From assembly GCA_023257515.1 (NCBI GenBank), contig JALRCA010000081.1, positions 1 through 49,447 of the forward strand: a DNA stretch of 49,447 bases, written 5' to 3'. This stretch comes from Aeromicrobium sp. GTDB lineage: Bacteria; Actinomycetota; Actinomycetes; Propionibacteriales; Nocardioidaceae. A program made the translations under genes and the position numbers. Shown here piece after piece: positions 15,212 through 23,627 of the stretch. Each line of letters begins with the position of its first letter. Position 1 is the stretch's first letter. The notes below the pieces were generated by a model, which had not been told where the DNA came from, did not search any database, and saw nothing but the letters and a program-made list of their open reading frames with translations.

Positions 15212-16462
15212 ATGCACTTCGGCTTCGACGAGAAGACCCAGGACCTCATCGGGCGGCTCGAGACCTTCATGGACGAGGTCGTGCACCCGGCCGAGCCGCT
15301 CGCCCACGAGCAGATGCAGGCCGCGATCCGCGAGGACCGGTGGGACCCGCCGGCCGTGCTGGAGGAGCTCAAGGCCGAGGCGCGCTCGCGCGGACTCTGG
15401 AACTTCTTCCTGCCCAGCGCGCCGGAGGAGGGCGGCCTGACGAACCTGCAGTACGCGCCCCTCGCGGAGATCACCGGCCGCAGCATCCAGCTCGCGCCGT
15501 CCGCGCTCAACTGTGCGGCGCCCGACACGGGCAACATGGAGGTGCTGCACATGTTCGGCACCCCCGAGCAGAAGCAGCGCTGGCTACGCCCCCTGCTCGA
15601 CGGGCAGATCCGCTCGGCCTTCGCCATGACCGAGCCCGACGTCGCCTCCTCCGACGCGACGAACATCGAGCTCTCGATCGTGCGCGACGGCGACGAGTAC
15701 GTCATCAACGGGCGCAAGTGGTGGATCACCGGCGCGATGAACCCGAACTGCCGCGTCTTCATCGTCATGGGCAAGACCGTCCCCCACTCGCAGGGCTCGC
15801 GGGAGGTGCCCCCACCGTCGGCCGAACGGCACCGGCAGCAGTCGATGATCCTCGTCGAGCGCGACACCCCGGGGTTCGAGGTCGTGCGCGGCATGCACGT
15901 GCTCGGCTACCAGGACCGCGACCACGGCGGTCACGCCGAGCTGCGGTTCACCGACGTGCGCGTGCCGGCGACGAACCTGATCGGCGCGGAGGGCGAGGGC
16001 TTCGCGATCGCCCAGGCGCGGCTCGGACCCGGCCGCATCCACCACTGCATGCGCTCGATCGGCCTGGCCGAGCGAGCACTCGAGCTGATGTGCAAGCGGG
16101 TGCTGTCGCGCACCGCGTTCGGCAAGCCGATCGCGCAGCAGGGCGTCGTGCAGGACTGGATCGCCGAGGCGCGGGTCCGGCTGGAGCAGCTGCGGCTGCT
16201 GACGCTCAAGACCGCGTGGCTCATGGACACCGTCGGCAACCGCGGGGCCCACACCGAGATCCAGGCGATCAAGATCGCGACGCCGCAGACCGTGGAGTGG
16301 ATCCTCGACAAGGCGATCCAGGCCCACGGAGCCGGCGGCCTGAGCCAGGACTACCCGCTCGCCGAGATGTTCGCCGGCATCCGCACGCTGCGCTTCGCGG
16401 ACGGACCCGACGAGGTGCACAAGGCGTCGCTCGCCCGCGCCGAGCTCAAGAAGTACCGATGA
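15212..16462 (+). CDS. Acyl-CoA dehydrogenase
   Basis: A 416-residue FadE-type flavoprotein close to the usual ~400. AMTEPDVASSDATNIE matches the FAD/substrate motif, NGRKWWITGA the central beta domain, and QAHGAGGLSQDYPLAEMFAGIRTLRFADGPDEVHKASLAR the C-terminal segment that contacts FAD across the dimer. GDGDEYVINGRKWW followed by an insert with PHSQGSREVPPP is reminiscent of the ACAD10/11 group, some of which act on branched or hydroxylated acyl-CoAs; that detail is a guess. ATG 15212 is one base after the MaoC stop, and the gene's own stop overlaps the SDR start. Confidence 0.92.
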   Translation: MHFGFDEKTQDLIGRLETFMDEVVHPAEPLAHEQMQAAIREDRWDPPAVLEELKAEARSRGLWNFFLPSAPEEGGLTNLQYAPLAEITGRSIQLAPSALNCAAPDTGNMEVLHMFGTPEQKQRWLRPLLDGQIRSAFAMTEPDVASSDATNIELSIVRDGDEYVINGRKWWITGAMNPNCRVFIVMGKTVPHSQGSREVPPPSAERHRQQSMILVERDTPGFEVVRGMHVLGYQDRDHGGHAELRFTDVRVPATNLIGAEGEGFAIAQARLGPGRIHHCMRSIGLAERALELMCKRVLSRTAFGKPIAQQGVVQDWIAEARVRLEQLRLLTLKTAWLMDTVGNRGAHTEIQAIKIATPQTVEWILDKAIQAHGAGGLSQDYPLAEMFAGIRTLRFADGPDEVHKASLARAELKKYR

Positions 16463-17280
16463 GCCTCGAGCTCGACGGGTCGACCGCCGTCGTGACGGGT
16501 GCCGCCGGCGGGATCGGAGCGGCACTCGGCCGTGCCCTGCTGGAGCGCGGCGCCCGCGTGGTGCTGTCCGACCTCGACGGCGGACGGCTCGACGACACGG
16601 CCGACGTGCTGGCCGAGGAGTTCGGCGACCGGGTGCTGCGGCGTGCGGTCGACGTCACGAGCGAGCTGGGCGTCGACGCGGTGCTCGAGACCGCCGACGC
16701 ACCGGTCGACGTCTACGTCGCGAACGCGGGCGTGTTCCGCGGGTTCGGCCTGGACGCCTCGCCCGAGGACTGGGCGTCGTCGTGGGACGTCAACGTGATG
16801 GGGCACGTCGTCGCGGCCCGCGCCCTCGTGCCGCAGTGGCTGGAGCGCGCGACCGACGACCGGCCGGGCGGGTGCTTCGTGAGCATCGCGTCGGCCGCCG
16901 GTCTGCTGACCCAGCTGGGCTCGCCGACCTACAGCGTCACCAAGCACGCCGCGGTCGGGTTCGCCGAGTGGCTCGCCGCGACCTACGGCGACCGTGGCGT
17001 GCAGGTCACGTGCGCGTGCCCGATGGGCGTGCGCACGGCGATGCTCGAGGAGGGCGAGTCGAGCTCCGACGCCGACGCCCGGCTCGGTCTCCAGGCGGTG
17101 GTCTCGGCAGGCGAGCCGGTCGAGCCGAGCGAGGTGGCACGCGTGGTGCTCGAGGCGGTCGAGGCGGGTCGGTTCCAGGCGCTCCCGCACCCCGAGGTCG
17201 CCACGATGTGGTCCCAGAAGGCCTCCGACCCCGACCGCTGGCTCGCCGGCATGCAGCGCTTCCGCCAGTCCCTGGTCTAG
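16459..17280 (+). CDS. Short-chain dehydrogenase/reductase (SDR)
   Basis: A 273-residue classical SDR starting MSLELDGSTAVVTGAAGGIG, with TGxxxGIG at the N-terminus, a VANAG motif, catalytic Ser in the CFVSIASAAG strand, and YSVTKHA as the YxxxK motif. It is probably an NAD(P)-dependent alcohol dehydrogenase acting on an intermediate of the acyl-CoA made by its operon partners, possibly a 3-hydroxyacyl-CoA, though the usual HAD folds differ. ATG 16459 overlaps the FadE stop (ATGA). It is the last gene of the operon; a separate promoter follows. Confidence 0.88.
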   Translation: MSLELDGSTAVVTGAAGGIGAALGRALLERGARVVLSDLDGGRLDDTADVLAEEFGDRVLRRAVDVTSELGVDAVLETADAPVDVYVANAGVFRGFGLDASPEDWASSWDVNVMGHVVAARALVPQWLERATDDRPGGCFVSIASAAGLLTQLGSPTYSVTKHAAVGFAEWLAATYGDRGVQVTCACPMGVRTAMLEEGESSSDADARLGLQAVVSAGEPVEPSEVARVVLEAVEAGRFQALPHPEVATMWSQKASDPDRWLAGMQRFRQSLV

Positions 17281-17330
17281 TGGGAAACCTGCAGCGGGCT
17301 CTCGGGGCGGGGAGTGGCTAGGGTCGGGGC

Positions 17331-17705
17331 ATGCAGCAGCTGAGCGGGCGTGCGGGCGTCGCGTGGGTCGGACTCGCCGTCGTCGTGGTGGTCCTGGTGG
17401 TCGATCGCGTCGCGGACGTCCCGGGCGGGACGGCCACGGCGCTGGGGGTGCTCGCGATCGTCGGCGCCGTCGTGGTCGCGGCCATCGCGTACCAGACGTT
17501 CAGCTCCAACCCGCCCCGCACGCCGCGGATCATCGCCGCGGTCGTCGCGTCGCTGCTCGGCGGCGCGAGCCTCGCGTCGGCCGTGACCTCGGCGCCTGAC
17601 GGGGCCGCGGTCGTCGACGGTCCGCTGCCGCTCGTCGGGGCCGCGGGCGTCCTGCTCGCCACGATCTGCCTGCAGCTCGAGGCCGCAGCGCGCCGCTCCT
17701 CCTGA
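17331..17705 (+). CDS. Small membrane protein of unknown function
   Basis: A 124-residue protein with four hydrophobic stretches: GVAWVGLAVVVVVLVV, LGVLAIVGAVVVAAIAYQTF, IIAAVVASLLGGASLASAV and LPLVGAAGVLLATICLQL. No family was recognised. TAGGGT (17319-17324) lies six bases before ATG 17331 with no Shine-Dalgarno, matching a leaderless promoter, so this is likely a real gene and not a shadow. It is convergent with mtlA across a hairpin. Confidence 0.65.
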   Translation: MQQLSGRAGVAWVGLAVVVVVLVVDRVADVPGGTATALGVLAIVGAVVVAAIAYQTFSSNPPRTPRIIAAVVASLLGGASLASAVTSAPDGAAVVDGPLPLVGAAGVLLATICLQLEAAARRSS

Positions 17706-17715
17706 CGCACGACGA

Positions 17716-17767
17716 AGCGGTGCCCCGGCAACCCCATCCCTCCGGACGAGGTTGCCGAGACACCGCT
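17716..17767. terminator. Two-step hairpin between convergent genes
   Basis: AGCGGTG (17716-17722) pairs with CACCGCT (17761-17767), and inside it GGCAACC (17727-17733) pairs with GGTTGCC (17750-17756). It sits between the end of the small membrane protein gene and the end of mtlA. There is no U tract, as is common in high-GC actinobacteria, so it is a probable bidirectional terminator. Confidence 0.55.
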
Positions 17768-17786
17768 CGACGGGTGGGCCGTCAGG

Positions 17787-19775
17787 TCAGGCGGGCTGCA
17801 CCGCTCCCAGCACTGCGAGGACCTCGTCGGCCGACGTCGCCGTGCGGAGCCGCTCGACCTGCGCGTCGTCGGTGAACACCTCGCCGATGCGACCCAGCAG
17901 CGCCAGGTGGTCGTCGCCCGTCGCGGCGATGCCGACGACGAAGGTCACCTGCTTGCCGTTCCAGTCGACCGGGTCGGCGTAGCGGACGAACGAGAGCGCG
18001 GTGCGCTGCACCGACGACTTGGCCTCGTTGGTGCCGTGCGGCAGCGCCAGGCCGTTACCCATGAACGTCGAGACCGAGGCCTCGCGGTCGTGCATCGCCG
18101 ACACGTAGGACGCGTCGACCGCACCGGCCTCGACGAGCAGCCGACCCGCCCGCGCGATCGCCTCGTCACGACCGTCCCCGGCCGCGTCGAGCACGATGCT
18201 GGACCGGTCGAGCAGGCCCGGCGCGATGTCGGTGGCGTCAGCCTCCGGGGCGGTCGCGGCCGTTGACGAGCCGTTGCGCTCCTGGACCAGCGCGACGATC
18301 TCGTCGTAGCGCGGGCTGTTCATGAAGTTCTCGACCGACACGTGGACCGCCGAGCCGGTGCGCTGACGCGCACGGTCCGTCAGGTCCTGGTGCGTCACGA
18401 CGACGTCGTACTCGTCGCGCAGGTTCGAGATCGCCTTGTTCGTGACCGACACGTCGGGGAAACCCGCGGCCTGGACCTTGCGGCGCAGGAGCGAGGCGCC
18501 CATCGCCGAGGAGCCCATGCCGGCGTCGCACGCGAACACGATCGAGGTGATCGGGCCGGTCGAGGCGCCGCCGGTCAGCGACGAGGCGACCGACGACTTC
18601 TTGCCCTTCATGGCCTCCATCGAGCTCGTGGCGCCGGCGAGGTCGCCCTCGTCCTCGCTGCGGTCGATCTTGAGCAGGAACGCGGCGATGAGGAACGAGA
18701 CACCGGCTGCGGCGACCACCGACAGCGTGACGCCGACGATGCTGCCGGCGGGCGCCTGGGTCCACACCGCGATGATCGAGCCCGGCGCGGCCGGGGCGCG
18801 CAGCCCGGAGTCGAACGCGACGTTGACCGCGACGCCCGTCATGCCGCCGCCGATGACGGCCAGCAGCATGGCCGGCTTCATGAGCACGTACGGGAAGTAG
18901 ATCTCGTGGATGCCGCCGACGAACTGGATGAGCGCGGCGCCCGGCGCGGAGGCCTTGGCGATGCCGCGGCCGAACACGGCGAACGCGAGCAGCAGGCCCA
19001 GGCCGGGGCCGGGGTTGGCCTCGAGGAGGAACAGCACCGACTGGCCCTGCTCCTTGGCCTCCGCGGTGCCGAGCGGGGTCAGGATGCCGTGGTTGATGGC
19101 GTTGTTGAGGAACAGGACCTTGGCCGGCTCGATGAAGATCGAGGTCAGCGGCAGCAGGTCGTTCGAGACCAGGAAGTCGACGACCTTGCTCGCGCCCTTG
19201 CTGAAGCCCTCGACGAACGGGCCGGCGACGATGAAGCCGAACAGCGCCAGGATCATGCCCCAGATGCCGGCCGAGAAGTTGTTGACGAGCATCTCGAAGC
19301 CCGGCCTGATCTTGCCGTCCCAGAGACCGTCGATCTTGCGCATCGACCAGCCGCCGAGCGGGCCCATGACCATGGCGCCGAGGAACATCGGCACGTCGGT
19401 CCCGGTGATGACGCCCATCGTGGCGATCGCACCGACCACGCCGCCGCGGATGTTGTCGTCGTAGGTCATCCGGCCGCCGGTGTAGCCGATCAGGAGTGGC
19501 AGCAGGTAGGTGATCATCGGCCCGACGATGCCGGAGCCGTCGGCGCCGGAGCCCCACGCGCCGAGGTCCTCGACGATGCCGTAGCCGCCGCTGTAGCCGA
19601 GCTTGTCACCGATGAGCGTGATCCAGCCCGTCTCGATGAACAGGGCCGTGATGAGCCCCCACGCGATGAAGGCCCCGATGTTGGGCAGGACCATGTTCGA
19701 CAAGAAGGTGCCGAACTTCTGCACGTACAGACGCAGCGACCCGCGCTGCGTCGCGTGCGAGGTGGTGGTGGCCAT
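17787..19775 (-). CDS. mtlA: PTS mannitol-specific EIICBA transporter
   Basis: A 662-residue three-domain PTS permease. EIIC covers about residues 1-350, with MTl-type segments such as NIGAFIAWGLITALFIETGW, GPMITYLLPLLIGYTGGRM, INHGILTPLG and GGIHEIYFPYVLMKP, which contains the GIHE substrate motif. EIIB has the phosphocysteine loop FACDAGMGSS. EIIA has the active His in LALPHGTNEAK. It takes up mannitol, or a related hexitol, and delivers mannitol-1-phosphate. Start ATG 19775 is chosen because GGAG lies about 7-8 bases upstream; an in-frame start at 19805 adds residues unlike the family. Its promoter is TTGACC-17-TATAAA, overlapped by a CACATATA motif shared with the ptsI/deoR promoter region, suggesting DeoR control. 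Confidence 0.93.
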   Translation of the reverse strand: MATTTSHATQRGSLRLYVQKFGTFLSNMVLPNIGAFIAWGLITALFIETGWITLIGDKLGYSGGYGIVEDLGAWGSGADGSGIVGPMITYLLPLLIGYTGGRMTYDDNIRGGVVGAIATMGVITGTDVPMFLGAMVMGPLGGWSMRKIDGLWDGKIRPGFEMLVNNFSAGIWGMILALFGFIVAGPFVEGFSKGASKVVDFLVSNDLLPLTSIFIEPAKVLFLNNAINHGILTPLGTAEAKEQGQSVLFLLEANPGPGLGLLLAFAVFGRGIAKASAPGAALIQFVGGIHEIYFPYVLMKPAMLLAVIGGGMTGVAVNVAFDSGLRAPAAPGSIIAVWTQAPAGSIVGVTLSVVAAAGVSFLIAAFLLKIDRSEDEGDLAGATSSMEAMKGKKSSVASSLTGGASTGPITSIVFACDAGMGSSAMGASLLRRKVQAAGFPDVSVTNKAISNLRDEYDVVVTHQDLTDRARQRTGSAVHVSVENFMNSPRYDEIVALVQERNGSSTAATAPEADATDIAPGLLDRSSIVLDAAGDGRDEAIARAGRLLVEAGAVDASYVSAMHDREASVSTFMGNGLALPHGTNEAKSSVQRTALSFVRYADPVDWNGKQVTFVVGIAATGDDHLALLGRIGEVFTDDAQVERLRTATSADEVLAVLGAVQPA

Positions 19776-19822
19776 GAGTGAGCTCCGTTCTGTGACACCG
19801 ATCACTCGGATGTGTGATTGTC

Positions 19823-19851
19823 TTTATATGTGCTCACTTGGCGCAGGTCAA
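19823..19851 (-). promoter_or_regulatory. mtlA promoter with candidate DeoR site
   Basis: On the minus strand TTGACC (19851-19846), a 17-bp spacer and TATAAA (19828-19823) form a near-consensus promoter with the RNA start near 19816 and a ~40-nt leader. CACATATA (minus strand, 19832-19825) overlaps the -10 and is the same 8-mer as at 22813-22820 beside deoR. The gap to the divergent dehydrogenase (19776-19936) is otherwise featureless apart from its GGAGG ribosome site. Confidence 0.65.
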
Positions 19852-19936
19852 GCCAAACAAACCAACATGGATGAAGAAATTCCCACACATCTGCGTTACG
19901 GTGACGGGGACCCGTCGACCAGACCTGGAGGAACCC

Positions 19937-20995
19937 ATGAAGGCGCTGCGCTTCTACGCCCCCGAGGACGTCCGTCTCGAGGACGTCCCCGAGCCCGACT
20001 GCGGGCCGCGCGAGGTGAAGCTGCGGGTCAGGAACTGCAGCACGTGCGGCACCGACGTGAAGATCCTCCACAACGGTCACCAGAACCTGACGCCGCCGCG
20101 CACGATCGGTCACGAGATCGCCGGCGAGGTCGTCGAGGTCGGCGCCGAGGTCGAGTCGGCCTTCGGCACCTCGTGGCAGGCCGGCGACCGTGTCCAGGTC
20201 ATCGCCGCCGTCCCGTGCGGCGAGTGCCACGAGTGCCGCAAGGGCTGGATGGCGGTGTGCCAGAACCAGACCTCGATGGGCTACCAGTACGACGGCGGGT
20301 TCGCCGAGTTCATGATCGTCCCGGAGCAGGTGCTCAAGGTCGACGGCCTGAACCGCATCCCCGAGAACGTCGGCTTCGACGAGGCCTCGGCCGCGGAGCC
20401 GTTCGCGTGCGCCATCAACGCCCAGGAGCTGCTCGGCATCGAGGAGGGCGACACGGTCGTCATCTTCGGTGCCGGACCGATCGGCTGCATGCACGTGCGC
20501 ATCGCCCGTGGCGTCCACGGCGCCGGCCGCGTCGTGCTCGTCGACGTCAACGCCGAGCGGCTCGCGATGTCGGCCGCCGCCGTCTCGCCCGACGAGGTCG
20601 TCGACGGCTCGCAGGTCGACGTCGTCGAGAGGATCATGGAGCTGACCGACGGGCGTGGCGCCGACGTCATCATCACGGCCACCGCCGCGAACGTCACGCA
20701 GGAGCAGGCCATCGCGATGGCCGCCCGCAACGGCCGGATCTCGTTCTTCGGCGGACTGCCCAAGACGAACCCGACGATCACGTGCGACTCCAACGTCGTG
20801 CACTACCGCCAGCTGCACATCCACGGCGCCAACGGCTCCGCCCCGGAGCACAACAAGCGCGCGCTGGAGTACATCTCCACGGGTCAGGTGCCGGTCAAGG
20901 ACCTCATCACCGAGCACATCCCGCTCGAGCGCGCCCTCGAGGCGTTCGACATCGTCGCCAAGGGCGAGGCCATCAAGGTCACCGTCGAGCCCTGA
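19937..20995 (+). CDS. Zinc-dependent alcohol (polyol or polyol-phosphate) dehydrogenase
   Basis: A 352-residue medium-chain dehydrogenase. The catalytic zinc Cys is in CSTCGTD, GHEIAGEV is the second zinc motif, and CGECHECRKGWMAVC provides the four structural-zinc cysteines. The NAD(P) motif is GAGPIG, followed by DVNAERL, where the Asp favours NAD. It resembles sorbitol/threonine-dehydrogenase-like enzymes. It is divergent from mtlA and close to fruK, and no mtlD-type mannitol-1-phosphate 5-dehydrogenase is present, so this is the likely oxidising step for the imported hexitol phosphate. ATG 19937 follows GGAGG; an in-frame start at 19814 lies within the mtlA control region and was rejected. 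Confidence 0.88.
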   Translation: MKALRFYAPEDVRLEDVPEPDCGPREVKLRVRNCSTCGTDVKILHNGHQNLTPPRTIGHEIAGEVVEVGAEVESAFGTSWQAGDRVQVIAAVPCGECHECRKGWMAVCQNQTSMGYQYDGGFAEFMIVPEQVLKVDGLNRIPENVGFDEASAAEPFACAINAQELLGIEEGDTVVIFGAGPIGCMHVRIARGVHGAGRVVLVDVNAERLAMSAAAVSPDEVVDGSQVDVVERIMELTDGRGADVIITATAANVTQEQAIAMAARNGRISFFGGLPKTNPTITCDSNVVHYRQLHIHGANGSAPEHNKRALEYISTGQVPVKDLITEHIPLERALEAFDIVAKGEAIKVTVEP

Positions 20996-21080
20996 GCCCC
21001 CTGCCCCGCTGGCAGTGACGTTCTGACGCGACACGCCAGCGTGTCGCGGTAAAAGCGTCACTCCCAGCGGGGGCAGGGGA
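20996..21080. terminator. Nested inverted repeat between convergent genes
   Basis: Outer arms: CCCCCTGCCCCGCTGG (20997-21012) against CCAGCGGGGGCAGGGG (21064-21079), pairing with a one-base offset. Middle arms: AGTGACG (21014-21020) / CGTCACT (21056-21062). Inner arms: GCGACACG / CGTGTCGC starting near 21028. It lies exactly between the dehydrogenase and ptsI stops, so it is probably a bidirectional terminator. Confidence 0.6.
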
Positions 21081-21084
21081 CCGC

Positions 21085-22758
21085 TCAGGCGCGGAGCTCG
21101 GCGAGGGCGACGCGGCGGGCCTCGGTCGGGTCGACGGTGCCGAGGGCGGCCTGGGCGGCCCGCTCGCACGCGGCGTGGTCGACCGAGGCGAGCTGGGCAC
21201 CGACGGCGCGGACCGCGGAGTCCGACATCGACAGCGACGTGACGCCGAGGCCCACGAGCACGCACGCGAGCACGGGATCGGCCGCCGCCTCGCCGCACAC
21301 GCCCACCGGCTTGCCCGCCTCCTGACCCGCCCGCGCCGTCGCGGCGACGAGCGTCAGGACGGCCGGCTGCCAGGGATCGGTCAGGTGAGCCAGGTCCGTC
21401 GCCATGCGATCGGCGGCCATCGTGTACTGCGTCAGGTCGTTCGTGCCGATGCTCAGGAAGTCGACGTGCTCCAGGAGCCTCGGCGCGAGCAGCGCCGCCG
21501 CCGGGACCTCGATCATGACGCCGGCGCGCAGGCCCCGTGAGTGCACCGCGTCGCCGAACGCCTCGGCCTCGGCGACGGTCGCGACCATCGGTGCCATGAC
21601 CCACGTGTCGGTGCCGGTGCGCTCGGCCGCCGCCGCGACGGCGTCGAGCTGGCGCTCCAGCAGGCCGGGGTTGTCGAACGACAGCCGCAGGCCGCGGACG
21701 CCCAGCGCCGGGTTCTCCTCGCTGTCGTGGCCGGCGAACGCGAGCGGCTTGTCGGACCCGGCGTCGAGCGTGCGCACCACGACGTGCTGGCCCTCGGACC
21801 AGGGCTCCAGCACCGCCGCGTAGATGTCGGTCTGCTCCTCGACGGCGGGCTCGTCGGAGCGGTTCAGGAAGCACAGCTCGGTGCGGAACAGCCCGACGCC
21901 CTCGACGGGTCCGCTCGCGGCCGAGCCTGCCGAGCTCGCGTCGGCGACGTTGGCCAGCAGCTCGACGCCGCGTCCGTCGGCGGTGGCGCCGGGACCGGTC
22001 CACGACTCCAGGGCGCGACGTCGCTCGGCGTCCTCGGCGGCGAGCGTGCGGGCCCGGTCGGGGTCCGGCGCGATCGACAGCTCGCCGCTCGCGCCGTCCA
22101 GCAGCACGTCGGTGCCGGCCTCGACCTCGTCGGCGCCCGCGACGCCCACGACGCACGGGATGCCGAGCTGGCGCGCGATGATCGCGGTGTGGCTCGTGGG
22201 TCCGCCGCGGCGCGTGGCGAGACCCAGCACGCGTGCTGGGTCGAGACCCGCGGTGTCGGCGGGCGACAGGTCCTCGGCCAGCAGGATCGACGGCTCGTCC
22301 GGTTCCGGCGCGCCCGGCTCGGGCTCGCCGACGAGGCGGGCCAGGACGCGGCGCTCGATGTCGCGCAGGTCGGTCACGCGCTCGGCCATGAGTCCACCCA
22401 TGCCGGTGAGCATCTCGGCGAAGTGCTCGACCGCCGCGTGGAGGGCGTCGAGCAGGTCGTCCCCGGCTCGGAGCTGACGGCGGACGGCGGAGCGCAGCCC
22501 ACGGTCGCGCGCGAGCCCGGCCGTCGCGGTCAGCACCTGCGCCGCGGCGCCCGAGCTCGTCGCCGCGCGGTGCTCGTACCCGTCGGCGACCGCGGCGGCC
22601 GCGGTGTCGAAAGCCTCGAGCGCCCCCGTCTCGTCGAGCTCGGTCGTGTCGAACGCGGCGATGGCCTCGGGCGAGACCTCGGCGCGGACGAGGACGGCGG
22701 GGCCGTGGGCGACGCCCGGCACGACAGGTGTGCCGGTCAGGGTACGAGGTGTGACCAT
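21085..22758 (-). CDS. ptsI: PTS Enzyme I (phosphoenolpyruvate-protein phosphotransferase)
   Basis: A 557-residue Enzyme I. The phosphorylated His is in GGPTSHTAIIARQLGIPCVVG. The PEP-binding signature includes GVGLFRTELCFL, and the C-terminal barrel has the active Cys in PVGVCGEAAADP and the FLSIGTNDLTQYTMAADR signature. It moves phosphate from PEP to HPr (24598-24852). Start ATG 22758 matches the family N-terminus. Upstream, TTGACT-17-TAGCGT ends seven bases before this ATG, so translation should be leaderless. Its -35 is shared, as a palindrome, with the divergent deoR gene. Confidence 0.95.
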   Translation of the reverse strand: MVTPRTLTGTPVVPGVAHGPAVLVRAEVSPEAIAAFDTTELDETGALEAFDTAAAAVADGYEHRAATSSGAAAQVLTATAGLARDRGLRSAVRRQLRAGDDLLDALHAAVEHFAEMLTGMGGLMAERVTDLRDIERRVLARLVGEPEPGAPEPDEPSILLAEDLSPADTAGLDPARVLGLATRRGGPTSHTAIIARQLGIPCVVGVAGADEVEAGTDVLLDGASGELSIAPDPDRARTLAAEDAERRRALESWTGPGATADGRGVELLANVADASSAGSAASGPVEGVGLFRTELCFLNRSDEPAVEEQTDIYAAVLEPWSEGQHVVVRTLDAGSDKPLAFAGHDSEENPALGVRGLRLSFDNPGLLERQLDAVAAAAERTGTDTWVMAPMVATVAEAEAFGDAVHSRGLRAGVMIEVPAAALLAPRLLEHVDFLSIGTNDLTQYTMAADRMATDLAHLTDPWQPAVLTLVAATARAGQEAGKPVGVCGEAAADPVLACVLVGLGVTSLSMSDSAVRAVGAQLASVDHAACERAAQAALGTVDPTEARRVALAELRA

Positions 22759-22765
22759 GGTCACG

Positions 22766-22820
22766 ACGCTACGGCCCGGCGCCTTGACAGTCAACACAAG
22801 CAGGCGTAAAACCACATATA
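22766..22820. promoter_or_regulatory. Divergent ptsI/deoR promoters sharing a palindromic -35
   Basis: TTGACAGTCAA (22784-22794) is a perfect palindrome. Read minus, TTGACT plus 17 bp leads to TAGCGT (22771-22766) for ptsI. Read plus, TTGACA plus 17 bp leads to TAAAAC (22807-22812) for deoR. CACATATA (22813-22820), also found at the mtlA promoter, covers the predicted deoR RNA start and is a candidate DeoR operator half-site. Confidence 0.6.
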
Positions 22821-22856
22821 CGCAGATTTCGTGGACGCGTCAGCGAAGGGAAGCCG

Positions 22857-23627
22857 GTGTACGCCGAAGAACGCCAGCAGGCCATGGCTCAGCTCGTCGC
22901 CGAGCGCGGTCGACTGTCGGTCGCGGTCCTGGCAGGAGAGTACGACGTCACGACCGAGACCGTGCGACGGGACCTCTCGGCGCTCGAGCGGATGGGGCTG
23001 GTCCGGCGCGTCCACGGCGGCGCGATCCCGGCGAACAGCCTGGCCGTCATCGAGTCCGCGCTCGTGGAGCGCGACCGCGCGAACGTCGACGCGAAGGACG
23101 CGATCGCCAAGTGCGCGCTCTCGTTCCTGCCGCCTCCGGGCGGCACGGTCGTGCTCGACGCCGGCTCCACGACCGCGCGGCTCGTGGCGCACCTGCCTCG
23201 CGAGCACCAGCTCACGGTCTTCACCCACGCCGTGCCGCTCGCGGCGCGCCTCACGACGTGCCCCCAGGTCGAGCTCAACCTGCTGCCCGGTCGCGTGCGC
23301 GCGACCACCCAGGCGGCGGTCGGGGCCGACACCGTCGCCGCGCTCGGCGCGCTGCGGGTCGACGTCGCGATCCTCGGCAGCAACGGGCTGTCGCTCTCGC
23401 ACGGCCTGAGCACCCCTGACCCCGACGAGGCGGCGACCAAGACCGCGATGGTGCGCGCCGCTCGGCAGGTGGTGGCCCTCGTCGACTCCAGCAAGCTCGG
23501 CGTCGAGTCGCCGATCCGGTTCGCCGCGCTCGACGAGCTCGACGTGCTCGTGACGGACGCCGCGATCGACCGCGAGGCCCGCACGGCCATCGAGGCCGTC
23601 GGCGTCGAGGTGGTCGTCGCCCCATGA
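22857..23627 (+). CDS. DeoR/GlpR family transcriptional regulator of the PTS locus
   Basis: A 256-residue repressor. The N-terminal DeoR helix-turn-helix reads YAEERQQAMAQLVAERGRLSVAVLAGEYDVTTETVRRDLSALERMGLVRRVHGGAI, with the recognition helix TTETVRRDL. The C-terminal sugar-isomerase-like effector domain contains VVLDAGSTTARL and DVAILGSNGLS. Such proteins respond to a phosphorylated sugar, often fructose-1-phosphate or fructose-6-phosphate. Start GTG 22857 follows GAAGGGAAG. The stop overlaps fruK (ATGA), forming deoR-fruK-ptsH. It probably controls itself, ptsI and mtlA through the shared CACATATA sites. Confidence 0.92.
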   Translation: MYAEERQQAMAQLVAERGRLSVAVLAGEYDVTTETVRRDLSALERMGLVRRVHGGAIPANSLAVIESALVERDRANVDAKDAIAKCALSFLPPPGGTVVLDAGSTTARLVAHLPREHQLTVFTHAVPLAARLTTCPQVELNLLPGRVRATTQAAVGADTVAALGALRVDVAILGSNGLSLSHGLSTPDPDEAATKTAMVRAARQVVALVDSSKLGVESPIRFAALDELDVLVTDAAIDREARTAIEAVGVEVVVAP

